From Sphingomonas_R sp036387535 (lineage in GTDB: Bacteria > Pseudomonadota > Alphaproteobacteria > Sphingomonadales > Sphingomonadaceae): a stretch of 64,000 nucleotides of DNA. The notes under the pieces are model-generated. The model had not been told where the DNA came from, made no database searches, and worked only from the letters and a program-made list of their open reading frames with translations. How positions within the stretch are numbered: the first letter of the stretch is position 1; every line of letters starts with the position of its first letter. Both the position numbers and the translations under genes were made by a program. Of this stretch, positions 34,640 to 43,221 are shown one piece after another. The stretch is taken from the NCBI RefSeq assembly GCF_036387535.1, contig NZ_DASVTO010000133.1, positions 3,897-67,896 of the forward strand, in the 5' to 3' direction.

Positions 34640-35053
34640 ATGTACGCACCCGCACGCAAGCCTGGTAATATCGGCCAGCAGTATCGCAACATCGACCTGA
34701 CGTCGAAGATCGAGGGCGCGTCGCCGCACCGGCTGATCGGCATCCTGTATGAAGAATTGATCCTGTCGATGGCGACGTTGAAGACGGCGCTGCGCCGCAA
34801 CGAGTTGCTGCGCGTGAACGAATGCGCGGCGCGCGCGCAATCGATCGTGCAGGCGCTGGAAGTCAGCCTGGATTTCAAGGGCGGCGGGGAGATCGCGCGC
34901 GCACTGGCGCTGGTCTATCGCGAATCCGACCGGCTGATCGCGCAGTCATGCCGGCAGCGTGCGCTGGAACCGCTGGAAAGCGCTATCACGATGATCGACG
35001 AGATTGCCGAAGCCTGGAACCGGATCGGCAATACCAACAGCGAAGCGGCCTGA
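34640..35053 (+). CDS. fliS: Flagellin chaperone FliS
   Basis: A 137-residue helical chaperone that keeps flagellin unpolymerised until export. SPHRLIGILYEELILSMATL and DFKGGGEIARALALVYRESD match the FliS helices. It lies 49 bases after fliD, the usual order. No fliT follows. The next gene, a lipid desaturase, is on the opposite strand 6 bases away. Confidence 0.93.
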   Translation: MYAPARKPGNIGQQYRNIDLTSKIEGASPHRLIGILYEELILSMATLKTALRRNELLRVNECAARAQSIVQALEVSLDFKGGGEIARALALVYRESDRLIAQSCRQRALEPLESAITMIDEIAEAWNRIGNTNSEAA

Positions 35054-35059
35054 CGCGGT

Positions 35060-35785
35060 TCAGACAGAGAGCCCCTGGCCGCTGCGTTCCGGTTCCAGCC
35101 CTTCGGGCCGGAGCCGCCCGCGGCGAAGCAGATGGGCGAACACACGGTTGAGGAGCGGATTGGACCAGCCATTGTTGGTGCTGAAATCCTGCCGCAGGGT
35201 CGCGTGATGATGGGCGTGATCGGCAGGCGTCATCAGCAGGCCGACACGGCGTAGCGCGCGGACGATCCAGGGCACGTCGGCCCGGTGCAGCGAGCCGTGG
35301 AAATATTGTGCGAAGGTGGTCCCGACCAGAAAGGTGACCGCCGTCGCAATCAGCCCGGCCGGCAGCGGCAGCAGCAGGCAGGCCAGATTGAGCAGCAGCG
35401 ATACCGGCAATGTGCCGAACAGCACCGACGACCCGATCAGCCGCACGATATCCCGCCGGCCGAGCGCGTCGGGTCGCGGATGATGATTCTTGAAATCGAA
35501 CACCAGCCGTTCGAATGGCCCAAGCTTCGCAAAGGTCGCGTCGCGGATTGCGATATACTCGGCGGATTCGCGTGAGCCTTCGTAGAAATAGAGCGTGTCG
35601 AGCCCGATGCCGGTGCGGCACGGCTTGTAATCCATATACATGTGGACCGCGCCCGACATCAGATCCGCCAGATACCAGCCGAGCAGTGCGCCGGGCACGA
35701 TCCACCAGTCCGCCGCGGCCACCAGAAAGCCGAGGTTGACCACGGCGGAAAGGGCCAGCAGGATCAGGGCAAGGCGGATCGTCAT
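35060..35785 (-). CDS. carF: CarF/PEDS1-type lipid desaturase
   Basis: A 241-residue membrane protein of the Kua/TMEM189/CarF family. Characterised members desaturate plasmanyl lipids to plasmalogens. The histidine clusters fit closely: VHMYMD, FKNHHPRPDALGRRD, FHGSLH and ADHAHHHATLRQDFSTNNGW. These are the di-iron ligands in order. N-terminal helices (LALILLALSAVVNLGFLVAA) and a central helix pair span the membrane. The start at 35785 (MTIRLALIL) was chosen because the upstream frame has no family similarity. It converges on fliS and looks unrelated to motility. Whether this organism makes ether lipids cannot be told from this window. Confidence 0.75.
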   Translation of the reverse strand: MTIRLALILLALSAVVNLGFLVAAADWWIVPGALLGWYLADLMSGAVHMYMDYKPCRTGIGLDTLYFYEGSRESAEYIAIRDATFAKLGPFERLVFDFKNHHPRPDALGRRDIVRLIGSSVLFGTLPVSLLLNLACLLLPLPAGLIATAVTFLVGTTFAQYFHGSLHRADVPWIVRALRRVGLLMTPADHAHHHATLRQDFSTNNGWSNPLLNRVFAHLLRRGRLRPEGLEPERSGQGLSV

Positions 35786-35876
35786 GCGCGCGGGTACACT
35801 CCAGCGGTACGGTTGCCGACCTATATGCCCCATCTGGCGCGATTTTGCGAGGGGGCGGTGATCGGAGCGTCGCGTA

Positions 35877-36137
35877 ATGACCCGAGGCATGCACGCAGGA
35901 TCGCTGCTGATGGAACGCGATGGCACGGTTTCCGGCATGATCGCAGGCGATGTCGAAATCGCCGCCGGACGGCATGTCCGCGTATCGGGCATGGTCGCCG
36001 GTGATCTGATCGTGGGGGCCGGGGCGGTCGTGACGGTGACCGGGATGGTCGGCGGGCGGGTGATCGCACCCGACGCGCATGTCGACATACAGGGTATGGT
36101 GGCAGGGCGTGGTGGGATGAAGCGGAGCGACCGGTGA
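35877..36137 (+). CDS. Small bactofilin-like protein
   Basis: An 86-residue protein built of short beta-helix repeats of about 18 residues: GTVSGMIAGDVEIAAGRHVR, VSGMVAGDLIVGAGAVVT, VTGMVGGRVIAPDAHVD. This is the pattern of bactofilins (polymer-forming cytoskeletal proteins). At under half the usual core length it may be a minimal member. The stop overlaps the start of the sirtuin gene, so the two are probably co-translated. Function unknown. Confidence 0.65.
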   Translation: MTRGMHAGSLLMERDGTVSGMIAGDVEIAAGRHVRVSGMVAGDLIVGAGAVVTVTGMVGGRVIAPDAHVDIQGMVAGRGGMKRSDR

Positions 36138-36910
36138 TCCGGACGCCGTCCACCCTGTCCGATGTCGGCAACATCGTCATCCTGACCGGCGCCGGACTGT
36201 CCGCGGAGTCCGGTATTCCCACGTTCCGCACCAAGGGCGCGGTGAGTTATTGGGAGACGCGCGATGCGGATGGGGCGGCGCGGTTTCACCGGGTGGAGGA
36301 TGTCTGCACGCCGGAGGCGCTCGCGCGGGATGAGGGGTTGGTGCAGGGATTTTACGATGCGCGGCGGGCGGGGCTGGCGGAGGTGGCGCCGAATGACGCA
36401 CACCGCGCACTGGCGCGGCTGGCGGCGGAATGGGATGGCGGGCTGACAATCGTGACGCAGAATGTCGATGACCTGCTGGAACGCGGCGGCGTGCCGGCGG
36501 CGGAGGTGTGGCATATGCATGGGCGGCTGCGATCCGCTTTGTGCCGGGCGTGCGGCGGACGGTTTGCGTGGGAGGGGCCGTTGATCGACGGGCCGCTTTG
36601 TCCGGGGTGTGGGACGGCCGGGGCGTTGCGGCCGGACATCGTGTTCTTCGGCGAGATGCCATACGACATGGAGCGGATCGAGGCGGCGCTGGCGGCAGCG
36701 GACCTGTTCGTATCGATCGGGACATCGGGCGCGGTGTATCCGGCGGCGGGGTTCGTGCAGATGGCGCGGCATCATGGCGCACAGACGCTGGAGCTGAACC
36801 TGGAACCGTCGGCGGGCAGCGCGATGTTTCACGAGACGCGGCTGGGACGCGCGGGGGTGCTGGTGCCGGCGTGGGTGGACATGGTGCTGGCGGGAGGGGC
36901 TTTACGCTAA
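36134..36910 (+). CDS. cobB: NAD-dependent sirtuin deacylase, CobB-like
   Basis: A 258-residue sirtuin. NAD-binding GAGLSAESGIPTFR spans residues 19-32. TQNVDD (108-113), catalytic His129 (HMHG) and zinc cysteines 137/140 and 156/159 are all present. Tyr74-x-x-Arg77 (FYDARR) matches the class III pair that binds succinyl- and malonyl-lysine, so desuccinylase activity is likely besides deacetylation. GTG start overlapping the bactofilin-like gene. Confidence 0.93.
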   Translation: MIRTPSTLSDVGNIVILTGAGLSAESGIPTFRTKGAVSYWETRDADGAARFHRVEDVCTPEALARDEGLVQGFYDARRAGLAEVAPNDAHRALARLAAEWDGGLTIVTQNVDDLLERGGVPAAEVWHMHGRLRSALCRACGGRFAWEGPLIDGPLCPGCGTAGALRPDIVFFGEMPYDMERIEAALAAADLFVSIGTSGAVYPAAGFVQMARHHGAQTLELNLEPSAGSAMFHETRLGRAGVLVPAWVDMVLAGGALR

Positions 36911-36959
36911 CGGAAACATGGTGGACAAGGCTCGGCAAGGACGAACCGAGAGGATGACC

Positions 36960-37964
36960 ATGAAAGCCCTGTTGTCGACCGCGCCCGGCGGCCCCGAAAC
37001 GCTGGCGCTGGCGGAGATCGACGCGCCGATCGCGCGCGACGGCGAGTTGCTGGTCGAAGTGCGGGCGTGCGGGATCAATTATCCCGACGTGCTGATCATC
37101 GAGGATCGCTATCAGTTCAAGCCGCAGCGGCCGTTCGCGCCGGGATGCGAGGTGGCAGGCGTCGTCACGGGCATCGGCGCGGGCGTCACCGACTGGGCGA
37201 TCGGCGATCGCGTGGTGGCGACGGTGGGGCATGGCGGGCTGGCCGAACAGGTGGCGGTGCCGGCGGCGATGGCGTTCCACCTGCCGCCAGACCGGGATTT
37301 CGCGCAGGGTGCGGCGTTGCTGCTGACCTATGCCACCACCATCCACGCGCTGCTGGATCGCGGGCGTCTGGCAGCGGGGGAGACGTTGCTGGTGCTGGGC
37401 GCGGCCGGCGGGGTCGGGCTGGCGGCGATCGAACTGGGCAAGGCGCAGGATGCGACCGTCGTCGCGGCGGTATCGAGCGAGGAAAAGGCAGCGGCCGCGC
37501 GGAAGGCGGGCGCGGACACGGTGATCGTCTATCCGCGCGCGCCGTTCGACAAGGCGCAGTCGAAGGCGGTGGCGGCGATGTTCAAGGCCGCGGTCGGCCC
37601 GAACGGCGCCGATGTGATCTATGATCCGGTCGGCGGCGATTATGCGGAACCGGCGCTGCGGTCGATCGCGTGGGCCGGACGCTATCTGGTGGTGGGATTC
37701 CCGGCGGGCATTCCCGCGCTGCCGCTCAACTTGACGCTGTTGAAGAGCTGCGACGTGTGCGGCGTGTTCTGGGGGGCGTTCGCCGCGCGGGAGCCGGCCG
37801 CGAACCGCGCGCATATCGAAAGGCTGTTCCACCTGTGGGAGACCAAGCGGATCGCGCCGGTGGTCACGGAACGGTTCCCGCTGGCCCGGGGCGGCGACGC
37901 GATTGCCAGGCTGGGCGCGCGCGGGGCGATCGGCAAGCTGGTGGTGGAGATCGGCGGGTCCTGA
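36960..37964 (+). CDS. NADPH:quinone oxidoreductase family protein
   Basis: A 334-residue zinc-free medium-chain dehydrogenase of the quinone oxidoreductase (QOR) type. CGINYPDVLIIEDRYQFKP and PFAPGCEVAGVVTGIGAGVT are typical of the N-terminal GroES-like half. LLVLGAAGGVGLAAIELGKA is the nucleotide-binding turn. YDPVGGDYAEPALRSIAWAG is a family marker. ATG 36960 follows GAGAGG. Substrate not predictable. Confidence 0.88.
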   Translation: MKALLSTAPGGPETLALAEIDAPIARDGELLVEVRACGINYPDVLIIEDRYQFKPQRPFAPGCEVAGVVTGIGAGVTDWAIGDRVVATVGHGGLAEQVAVPAAMAFHLPPDRDFAQGAALLLTYATTIHALLDRGRLAAGETLLVLGAAGGVGLAAIELGKAQDATVVAAVSSEEKAAAARKAGADTVIVYPRAPFDKAQSKAVAAMFKAAVGPNGADVIYDPVGGDYAEPALRSIAWAGRYLVVGFPAGIPALPLNLTLLKSCDVCGVFWGAFAAREPAANRAHIERLFHLWETKRIAPVVTERFPLARGGDAIARLGARGAIGKLVVEIGGS

Positions 37965-38040
37965 CACGCTAACCGATTGCGTGGGGGCGCGGCTGTCCCT
38001 ATCCGTGGGCAGAACGACCGAGCCACCGGGGACCCTGACG

Positions 38041-38364
38041 ATGACCACCTTCGACGACCGCGAGCGCGCTTTCGAAACCGCGTTCGCCCGCGACGATGAG
38101 ATGCAGTTCCGCGTGGTGGCACGGCGCAACCGGTTGCTGGGAGAATGGGCCGCGACGCTGATGCGGCTGACGCCGGAGGAAACCGACGCCTATGCCAAGG
38201 CGGTGATCCAGGCGGAGTTCGAGGAGTCGGGCGACGAGGATGTGATCCGCAAGCTGCTGGGCGACCTGACGTCCGCCGGGGTCGAGATGGACGAGGGGCG
38301 GGTCCGCGAGGCGATGAACGAACAGGCGATCGCCGCGCGGCGGCAGCTGATGGAAGCGCAGTAA
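38041..38364 (+). CDS. DUF1476 protein, F1-ATPase inhibitor zeta subunit
   Basis: A 107-residue helical protein. MTTFDDRERAFETAFARDDE and FRVVARRNRLLGEWAATLMR are the start of the alphaproteobacterial zeta family. In Paracoccus that protein binds F1 and blocks ATP hydrolysis through its N-terminus. The rest (ESGDEDVIRKLLGDLTSAGV) matches DUF1476. It lies 5 bases before bolA. Family placement is firm. The inhibitor role is from established knowledge of the family. Confidence 0.88.
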   Translation: MTTFDDRERAFETAFARDDEMQFRVVARRNRLLGEWAATLMRLTPEETDAYAKAVIQAEFEESGDEDVIRKLLGDLTSAGVEMDEGRVREAMNEQAIAARRQLMEAQ

Positions 38365-38369
38365 CCGCG

Positions 38370-38606
38370 ATGGCGATGATGGCGAGCGAGATCGAGGCGA
38401 TGATCGTGGCGGCGATCCCCGACGCGGTGGTGGAGATCACCGATCTGGCGGGGGACGGCGACCATTATGCCGCGACCGTCGTGGCGGAAAGTTTTCGCGG
38501 CGTATCCCGCGTGGTCCAGCAACGGCGGGTCTATGACGCGCTGGGCGGGCGGATGGGCGGCGTGCTGCATGCGTTGCAACTGAAGACGGGCGTTCCCACC
38601 TCCTGA
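38370..38606 (+). CDS. bolA: BolA family protein
   Basis: A 78-residue BolA-like protein: ASEIEAMIVAAIPDAVVEIT, HYAATVVAESFRGVSRVVQQ and the conserved RRVYDALGGRMGGVLHALQL with its C-terminal His. BolA proteins partner with monothiol glutaredoxins in iron-sulfur cluster handling, and such a glutaredoxin gene follows after 31 bases. In-frame ATGs at 38370, 38376 and 38379 are all usable. Confidence 0.93.
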   Translation: MAMMASEIEAMIVAAIPDAVVEITDLAGDGDHYAATVVAESFRGVSRVVQQRRVYDALGGRMGGVLHALQLKTGVPTS

Positions 38607-38637
38607 TCCATCGCATTGTCCTGTAGGAAGTTTCGCC

Positions 38638-38970
38638 ATGACCGACGACGCCCAAGCCCGCATCGCCACCGCCGTGCAATCCGCCGACGTGCTGCTGTTC
38701 ATGAAGGGCACGCCGCTGTTCCCGCAGTGCGGCTTTTCCAGCCGGGCAATCTCGATCCTCGATCATCTCGGTGTCGAATATGCGACGATCGACGTGTTGC
38801 AGGATCAGGGCATCCGCCAGGGGATCAAGGAATATTCCGACTGGCCGACGATTCCACAGCTCTATGTGAAGGGCGAATTCGTGGGCGGATCGGACATCAT
38901 GATGGAAATGTACGAGGCGGGCGAACTGGCCGAGCTGCTCGACGAGAAGAAGGTCGTGCGACAGGGGTGA
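38638..38970 (+). CDS. grxD: Monothiol glutaredoxin Grx4/GrxD
   Basis: A 110-residue glutaredoxin with the CGFS active site (Cys31-Gly-Phe-Ser34 in FPQCGFSSRA), KEYSDWPTIPQLYVKGEFVG and GGSDIMMEMYEAGEL. It carries and transfers iron-sulfur clusters, usually as a complex with BolA, which is encoded just upstream. Length and motifs are standard. Confidence 0.95.
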   Translation: MTDDAQARIATAVQSADVLLFMKGTPLFPQCGFSSRAISILDHLGVEYATIDVLQDQGIRQGIKEYSDWPTIPQLYVKGEFVGGSDIMMEMYEAGELAELLDEKKVVRQG

Positions 38971-39045
38971 TTTTCTGCGTCCGTTGGTCATCACGGCGCA
39001 TATGGGATCCAGTTTTGACCAGGGGTGAATTTTCACCTGAAGGAG

Positions 39046-39065
39046 ATCCCGGCGTGCGCCGGGAT
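39046..39065. repeat. REP-like palindrome
   Basis: ATCCCGGC-GTGC-GCCGGGAT followed by GACG. The stem is identical to the one at 87-106 next to flgE. It lies in the 146-base gap between grxD and the MBL-fold gene. Confidence 0.6.
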
Positions 39066-39116
39066 GACGGTCCGGGTGGGCATGTGTTGGATCGACTTCT
39101 TGCCGTGGAGCCGGAC

Positions 39117-39962
39117 ATGCCTGACGTCACCACCCTGCATCCGCTGATCCGGCGGATCACCGCGCCGAATGCGTCGGCCTATACCTATACGGGCACGCAG
39201 ACCTATATCGTCGGGCGCGGTGCGGTGGCGGTGATCGATCCTGGGCCGGACAGTCCGGCGCATGTCGACGCCATCGTGGCCGCGACCGCGGGCGAGCGGA
39301 TCACCGCGATCGTCTGCACCCATACCCACCGCGACCACAGCCCGGCGGCTGCGGCGTTGAAGGCAGCGACCGGGGCGGCCGTTGTCGGGTGCGCGGCGCT
39401 GGTGCCGGCCGATGCCGGCGACGGGATCGATGCGGCCTATGATCTGGCCTATGCGCCCGACCGGGTGCTGGGCGACGGCGAGACGGTGGCCGATGCAAGC
39501 TGGACACTGACCGCGATCGCGACGCCGGGGCATACCTCCAACCATCTCTGCTACGCACTGCCGGAGGCGGAGGCGCTGTTCAGCGGCGATCATGTGATGG
39601 GCTGGTCCACGTCGATCGTGTCGCCGCCGGATGGCGACATGGGCGCCTATATGGCGAGCCTGGAGCGGCTGATCGGGCGGACTGAGACCGTCTATTATCC
39701 AGGGCACGGCGATCCGATCGACCGGCCGCAGCGGATCGTGCGCGGCATGCTGGGCCACCGCAAGCAGCGCGAGGGGCAGATCCTGCGCCAACTGGCGCTG
39801 GGACCGACAACGATCGATGCGATGGTGGCGGCGATGTATGTCGGCTTGGACGACCGGTTGCGCGGCGCGGCGGCGCGGTCGGTGCTGGCGCATCTGATCG
39901 ATCTGGAGCGGCGGGTCCGGGTGATGCCGAAGGAGGACGGGCGGTGGCGGCTGGTGGAGTGA
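39117..39962 (+). CDS. MBL-fold metallohydrolase, LACTB2-like
   Basis: A 281-residue metallo-beta-lactamase-fold protein. The metal motif is intact (CTHTHRDHSPAA), with further ligands in TPGHTSNH, SGDHVMGW and YPGHGDPI. The C-terminal winged-helix-like tail (HRKQREGQILRQLALGPTTI) is the LACTB2/glyoxalase-II-like arrangement, in which some members are RNases. The start at 39117 is in frame after a weak ribosome-binding site. It overlaps the DUF4230 gene by one base. Confidence 0.85.
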   Translation: MPDVTTLHPLIRRITAPNASAYTYTGTQTYIVGRGAVAVIDPGPDSPAHVDAIVAATAGERITAIVCTHTHRDHSPAAAALKAATGAAVVGCAALVPADAGDGIDAAYDLAYAPDRVLGDGETVADASWTLTAIATPGHTSNHLCYALPEAEALFSGDHVMGWSTSIVSPPDGDMGAYMASLERLIGRTETVYYPGHGDPIDRPQRIVRGMLGHRKQREGQILRQLALGPTTIDAMVAAMYVGLDDRLRGAAARSVLAHLIDLERRVRVMPKEDGRWRLVE

Positions 39963-40645
39963 TGCGGCCGCTGGCGCGCTGGACGTTGGTGCTGGCCTGT
40001 TTCGCCGCGATCCTGTTCGCCGGGCTGTGGTGGTTCGCGGACCGGGCCGAGCGTATCGTCAATCCGGCGCCGGAGACGATCGTTTCGGCCAGCCTGCAGG
40101 GCCTGCGCGAACAGAATCGGCTCTCGGCATTCGTCGCCAGCTATGTCGCGGTTGTGACGTCGACCCAGTCGCGGTTCGGGCTGGAGGCGAAAAAGACGCT
40201 GATCCTGCCGGGGCTGGTGCGGTACGAAGTTGATCTGGCGCGGCTGCGCCCGCAGGACGTGAGCTGGGACGGCAATGCGAAGCAGCTGTCCGTGGTGTTG
40301 CCGCCGATCGAGGTGGTGGGACCGCAGATCGACCTGACCCGCATCCGCGAATATGATGGCGGCGGATTGCTGATGAAGCTGACCGATGCGCGGACCGTGC
40401 TGGACCAGTCCAATCGCCGCGCCGGACAGGCCGAATTGCTGCGGCAGGCGCGGGCGCCGGTGCCGGTCGGCCTGGCCAAGGATGCGACCCGGCGCGCGGT
40501 GGAACGCAGCTTCGCGCTGCCGCTGCGTGCCGCGGGACTGGACGCGACGGTGCGCGTGCGGTTCCCGGACGAGCCGGCATTTCCGGCGGTGGATACGCAG
40601 CCGATGGACCGGTCGCGGTCGCTGGACGCGGTGTATGGACGGTAG
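39962..40645 (+). CDS. DUF4230 family membrane-anchored protein
   Basis: A 227-residue protein with an N-terminal membrane helix (WTLVLACFAAILFAGLWWFA) and an outer domain that matches DUF4230 (SLQGLREQNRLSAFVASYVA, then TLILPGLVRYEVDLARL). The biochemical role of this family is not established. It overlaps its neighbours on both sides, so it is translated together with the MBL-fold gene and the DUF2238 gene. Confidence 0.75.
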   Translation: MRPLARWTLVLACFAAILFAGLWWFADRAERIVNPAPETIVSASLQGLREQNRLSAFVASYVAVVTSTQSRFGLEAKKTLILPGLVRYEVDLARLRPQDVSWDGNAKQLSVVLPPIEVVGPQIDLTRIREYDGGGLLMKLTDARTVLDQSNRRAGQAELLRQARAPVPVGLAKDATRRAVERSFALPLRAAGLDATVRVRFPDEPAFPAVDTQPMDRSRSLDAVYGR

Positions 40646-41252
40646 GGTGGCCCGCGGCGGCGCATCGATGGCGATATTGGGATTGGTGTGGCTGGCGGGC
40701 CTTGCAGGATCCGGCTTGATCGCGGTCGATCGTGCCACCTGGTGGATGGAAATTGCGCCGGTGCTGATTGTCTACCCGCTGCTTCTGCTGAAGCGGCGAA
40801 GGCGTCTCACCTCGTTGGCGCTGATCCTGATCGGATTGCACGGCTTGGTGTTGATGCTGGGCGGCGCCTATACCTACGCGCGGGTGCCGCTTGGTTTCTG
40901 GCTTCAGGATGTATTTCATCTGGCGCGTAATCCGTACGACCGGATTGGGCATTTCATGCAGGGGTTCGTGCCTGCGATTGTCCTACGGGAGATCCTGTTG
41001 TCCAGCACGGTGCGGCTCGGGTCGCTGCTCCCGTGGTCGGTGCTTGCCTACTGCCTGGCGTTCAGCGCGCTGTACGAACTGATCGAGTTCGGAACCGCGG
41101 TCACGCTGGGGCAGGGCGCCGATGCGTTCCTGGGGACGCAGGGCGATCCATGGGATACGCAATGGGACATGCTGCTGTGCCTGATCGGAGCGGCCGCCGC
41201 GCTGACGCTGCTGTCACGCGTGCAGGACCGTCTACTGGATCAATCTACCTGA
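40635..41252 (+). CDS. DUF2238 (YjdF-like) membrane protein
   Basis: A 205-residue protein with about five or six membrane helices. The segment AYTYARVPLGFWLQDVFHLA followed by RNPYDRIGHFMQGFVPAIVL is the DUF2238/YjdF hallmark. ALYELIEFG and QGDPWDTQWDML follow as in the family. Possible starts are ATG 40635 (overlapping the previous gene by 11 bases), GTG 40647 and ATG 40668. Function unknown. Confidence 0.82.
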   Translation: MDGRVARGGASMAILGLVWLAGLAGSGLIAVDRATWWMEIAPVLIVYPLLLLKRRRRLTSLALILIGLHGLVLMLGGAYTYARVPLGFWLQDVFHLARNPYDRIGHFMQGFVPAIVLREILLSSTVRLGSLLPWSVLAYCLAFSALYELIEFGTAVTLGQGADAFLGTQGDPWDTQWDMLLCLIGAAAALTLLSRVQDRLLDQST

Positions 41253-41280
41253 CAAGTTCGTCGTGACGCCCTATCTGCAA

Positions 41281-41297
41281 CCCCGAGGAGAACGGGG
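41281..41297 (+). promoter_or_regulatory. Hairpin exposing the nadA ribosome-binding site
   Basis: CCCCG-AGGAGAA-CGGGG ends immediately before the nadA ATG. The AGGAG ribosome-binding site sits in the 7-base loop of a 5-bp GC stem, so folding could modulate initiation of nadA. Confidence 0.4.
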
Positions 41298-42299
41298 ATG
41301 AATGCACCGACGCCCAGCCTGGCCGGGCTTGACCTGCGTGTGGAGATCGATCGGTTGCGCAAGGAGCGCAATGCGGTCATCCTGGCGCATTATTATCAGG
41401 CGCCGGAGATTCAGGATCTGGCGGATTTCGTCGGTGACAGCCTGGACCTGTCATCCAAGGCGGCGTCGACCGATGCCGATGTGATCGCATTTTGCGGGGT
41501 GCGGTTCATGGCGGAGGTCGCCAAGATCCTGAGCCCGCAGAAGACCGTGATCCTGCCCGACATGGATGCGGGGTGCAGCCTGGAGGATAGTTGCCCGCCC
41601 GAGCAGTTCGCGGCGTTCCGGGCGGCGCATCCGGATCATATCGCGCTGACCTACATCAACTGTTCGGCGGCGGTGAAGGCGCATAGCGACATCATCGTCA
41701 CCTCGTCGTCGGCGGAGAAGATCCTCGCGCAATTGCCGATGGACCAGAAGATCATTTTCGCGCCCGACAAGAATCTGGGCGCCTATTTCAACCGCAAGAC
41801 CGGGCGCGACATGCTGTTGTGGCCGGGCGCGTGCATCGTGCATGAGGCGTTTTCGGAGACCGAGCTGTTGAAGCTGAAAGCGCTGCACCCGGATGCGCCG
41901 GTGGCGGCGCATCCGGAATGCCCCGCCTACATCCTGGACCATGCCGATCAGGTCGGGTCGACGCGCGCGATCCTGGAATTCGCGCTGTCCAGCCCGGCGG
42001 AGACGATCATCGTCGCGACGGAGCCGCATATCATCCACCAGATGCAGAAGGCGGCGCCGCACAAGACGTTCATCGGCGCGCCGGGCGCGGACGGGAACTG
42101 CAACTGCAACATGTGTCCGTACATGGCGCTGAACACGCTGGAGAAGCTGTATATCGCGCTGCGCGATCTGACCCCCAGGATCGAGATCGACGAGGCGACG
42201 CGGATCCGGGCGAAGGCGCCGCTGGACCGCATGCTGGCAATGGCCGCCGGCGCGGTCGGGCAGGGGGACCTGGGTGCAAAGCGGGTGACGGGGGACTGA
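41298..42299 (+). CDS. nadA: Quinolinate synthase NadA
   Basis: A 333-residue [4Fe-4S] enzyme that condenses iminoaspartate with dihydroxyacetone phosphate to quinolinate in NAD biosynthesis. Characteristic stretches are RNAVILAHYYQAPEIQDLAD, GDSLDLS, CGVRFMAEVAKIL and the C-terminal CNCNMCPYMALNTLEKLY with cluster cysteines. Full length. nadC follows after 44 bases. No nadB is seen in the window. Confidence 0.97.
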   Translation: MNAPTPSLAGLDLRVEIDRLRKERNAVILAHYYQAPEIQDLADFVGDSLDLSSKAASTDADVIAFCGVRFMAEVAKILSPQKTVILPDMDAGCSLEDSCPPEQFAAFRAAHPDHIALTYINCSAAVKAHSDIIVTSSSAEKILAQLPMDQKIIFAPDKNLGAYFNRKTGRDMLLWPGACIVHEAFSETELLKLKALHPDAPVAAHPECPAYILDHADQVGSTRAILEFALSSPAETIIVATEPHIIHQMQKAAPHKTFIGAPGADGNCNCNMCPYMALNTLEKLYIALRDLTPRIEIDEATRIRAKAPLDRMLAMAAGAVGQGDLGAKRVTGD

Positions 42300-42343
42300 G
42301 GGCGCTTGAGCCTCACCCGCCGGAGAGCAGATATGGATATGGC

Positions 42344-43189
42344 ATGACGTTTTCGCTGGTCGGTTTCGATATGGACGGCTTTGTCCGCGCCACGCTGGCG
42401 GAGGACCTGGACGAGGGCGGGGACGTCACCTCGGCCGCGGTCATTCCGGCTGACGCGGTGTTCGCAGGGGTGATGGACAGCCGGGACCCGGTGACGGTGG
42501 CGGGGTTGCCGATTGCGGCCGCCTTCTTTCGCGCGCTCGATCCCGAGGTCGCGATCGACATCCTGGTGGAGGAGGGCGCGCAGGTGGCCGGCGGGACCGA
42601 GCTGATGCGGTTGCGCGGGCGTGCGCGCGCGATGCTGACGGCGGAGCGGGCGGCGCTGAATAGCGTGCAGCATCTTTCGGGCATCGCGACGCTGACGCGG
42701 GCTTATGTCGATGCCATGGCCGGCACGGGCGCCACCCTGCTGGATACGCGAAAGACGATTCCGGGCCTGCGCGTGCTGGAGAAATATGCGACGCGCACCG
42801 GCGGGGCGACCAATCATCGCATGGGCCTGTGGGATGCGGCGATGATCAAGGACAATCATGTTGCGGTGGCGGGCGATATCGCCACCGCCGTGCGCCGGGC
42901 GGTGGCGGCGGGGATCGCGCGGATCATCGTGGAGGTCGACCGGATCGACCAGATCGAACCCGCCCTGGCCGCGGGCGCGACGCATCTGCTGCTCGACAAT
43001 ATGGACCCGGCGATGTTGCGCGCGGCGGTGGCACGGGTGAATGGTCGAGTGCCGACCGAGGCATCCGGCGGGGTACGGATCGACACGATCCATGCCATCG
43101 CGTCCAGCGGGGTCGATTATGTTTCGGTCGGCCGGTTGACGCAGTCGGCACCGGCGGCGGATATCGGACTGGATTTCGCGCTGCTCTGA
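42344..43189 (+). CDS. nadC: Quinolinate phosphoribosyltransferase NadC
   Basis: A 281-residue enzyme that converts quinolinate and PRPP to nicotinate mononucleotide. EDLDEGGDVTSAAVIPADA, ERAALNSVQHLSGIATLTRA, LDTRKTIPGLRVLEKYATRT and EASGGVRIDTIHAIASSGVD are all family signatures. It forms an operon with nadA, giving consecutive steps of de novo NAD synthesis. Confidence 0.97.
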   Translation: MTFSLVGFDMDGFVRATLAEDLDEGGDVTSAAVIPADAVFAGVMDSRDPVTVAGLPIAAAFFRALDPEVAIDILVEEGAQVAGGTELMRLRGRARAMLTAERAALNSVQHLSGIATLTRAYVDAMAGTGATLLDTRKTIPGLRVLEKYATRTGGATNHRMGLWDAAMIKDNHVAVAGDIATAVRRAVAAGIARIIVEVDRIDQIEPALAAGATHLLLDNMDPAMLRAAVARVNGRVPTEASGGVRIDTIHAIASSGVDYVSVGRLTQSAPAADIGLDFALL

Positions 43190-43221
43190 ACAACGGACCG
43201 GGCGGATCGGGGAGGAACGCG

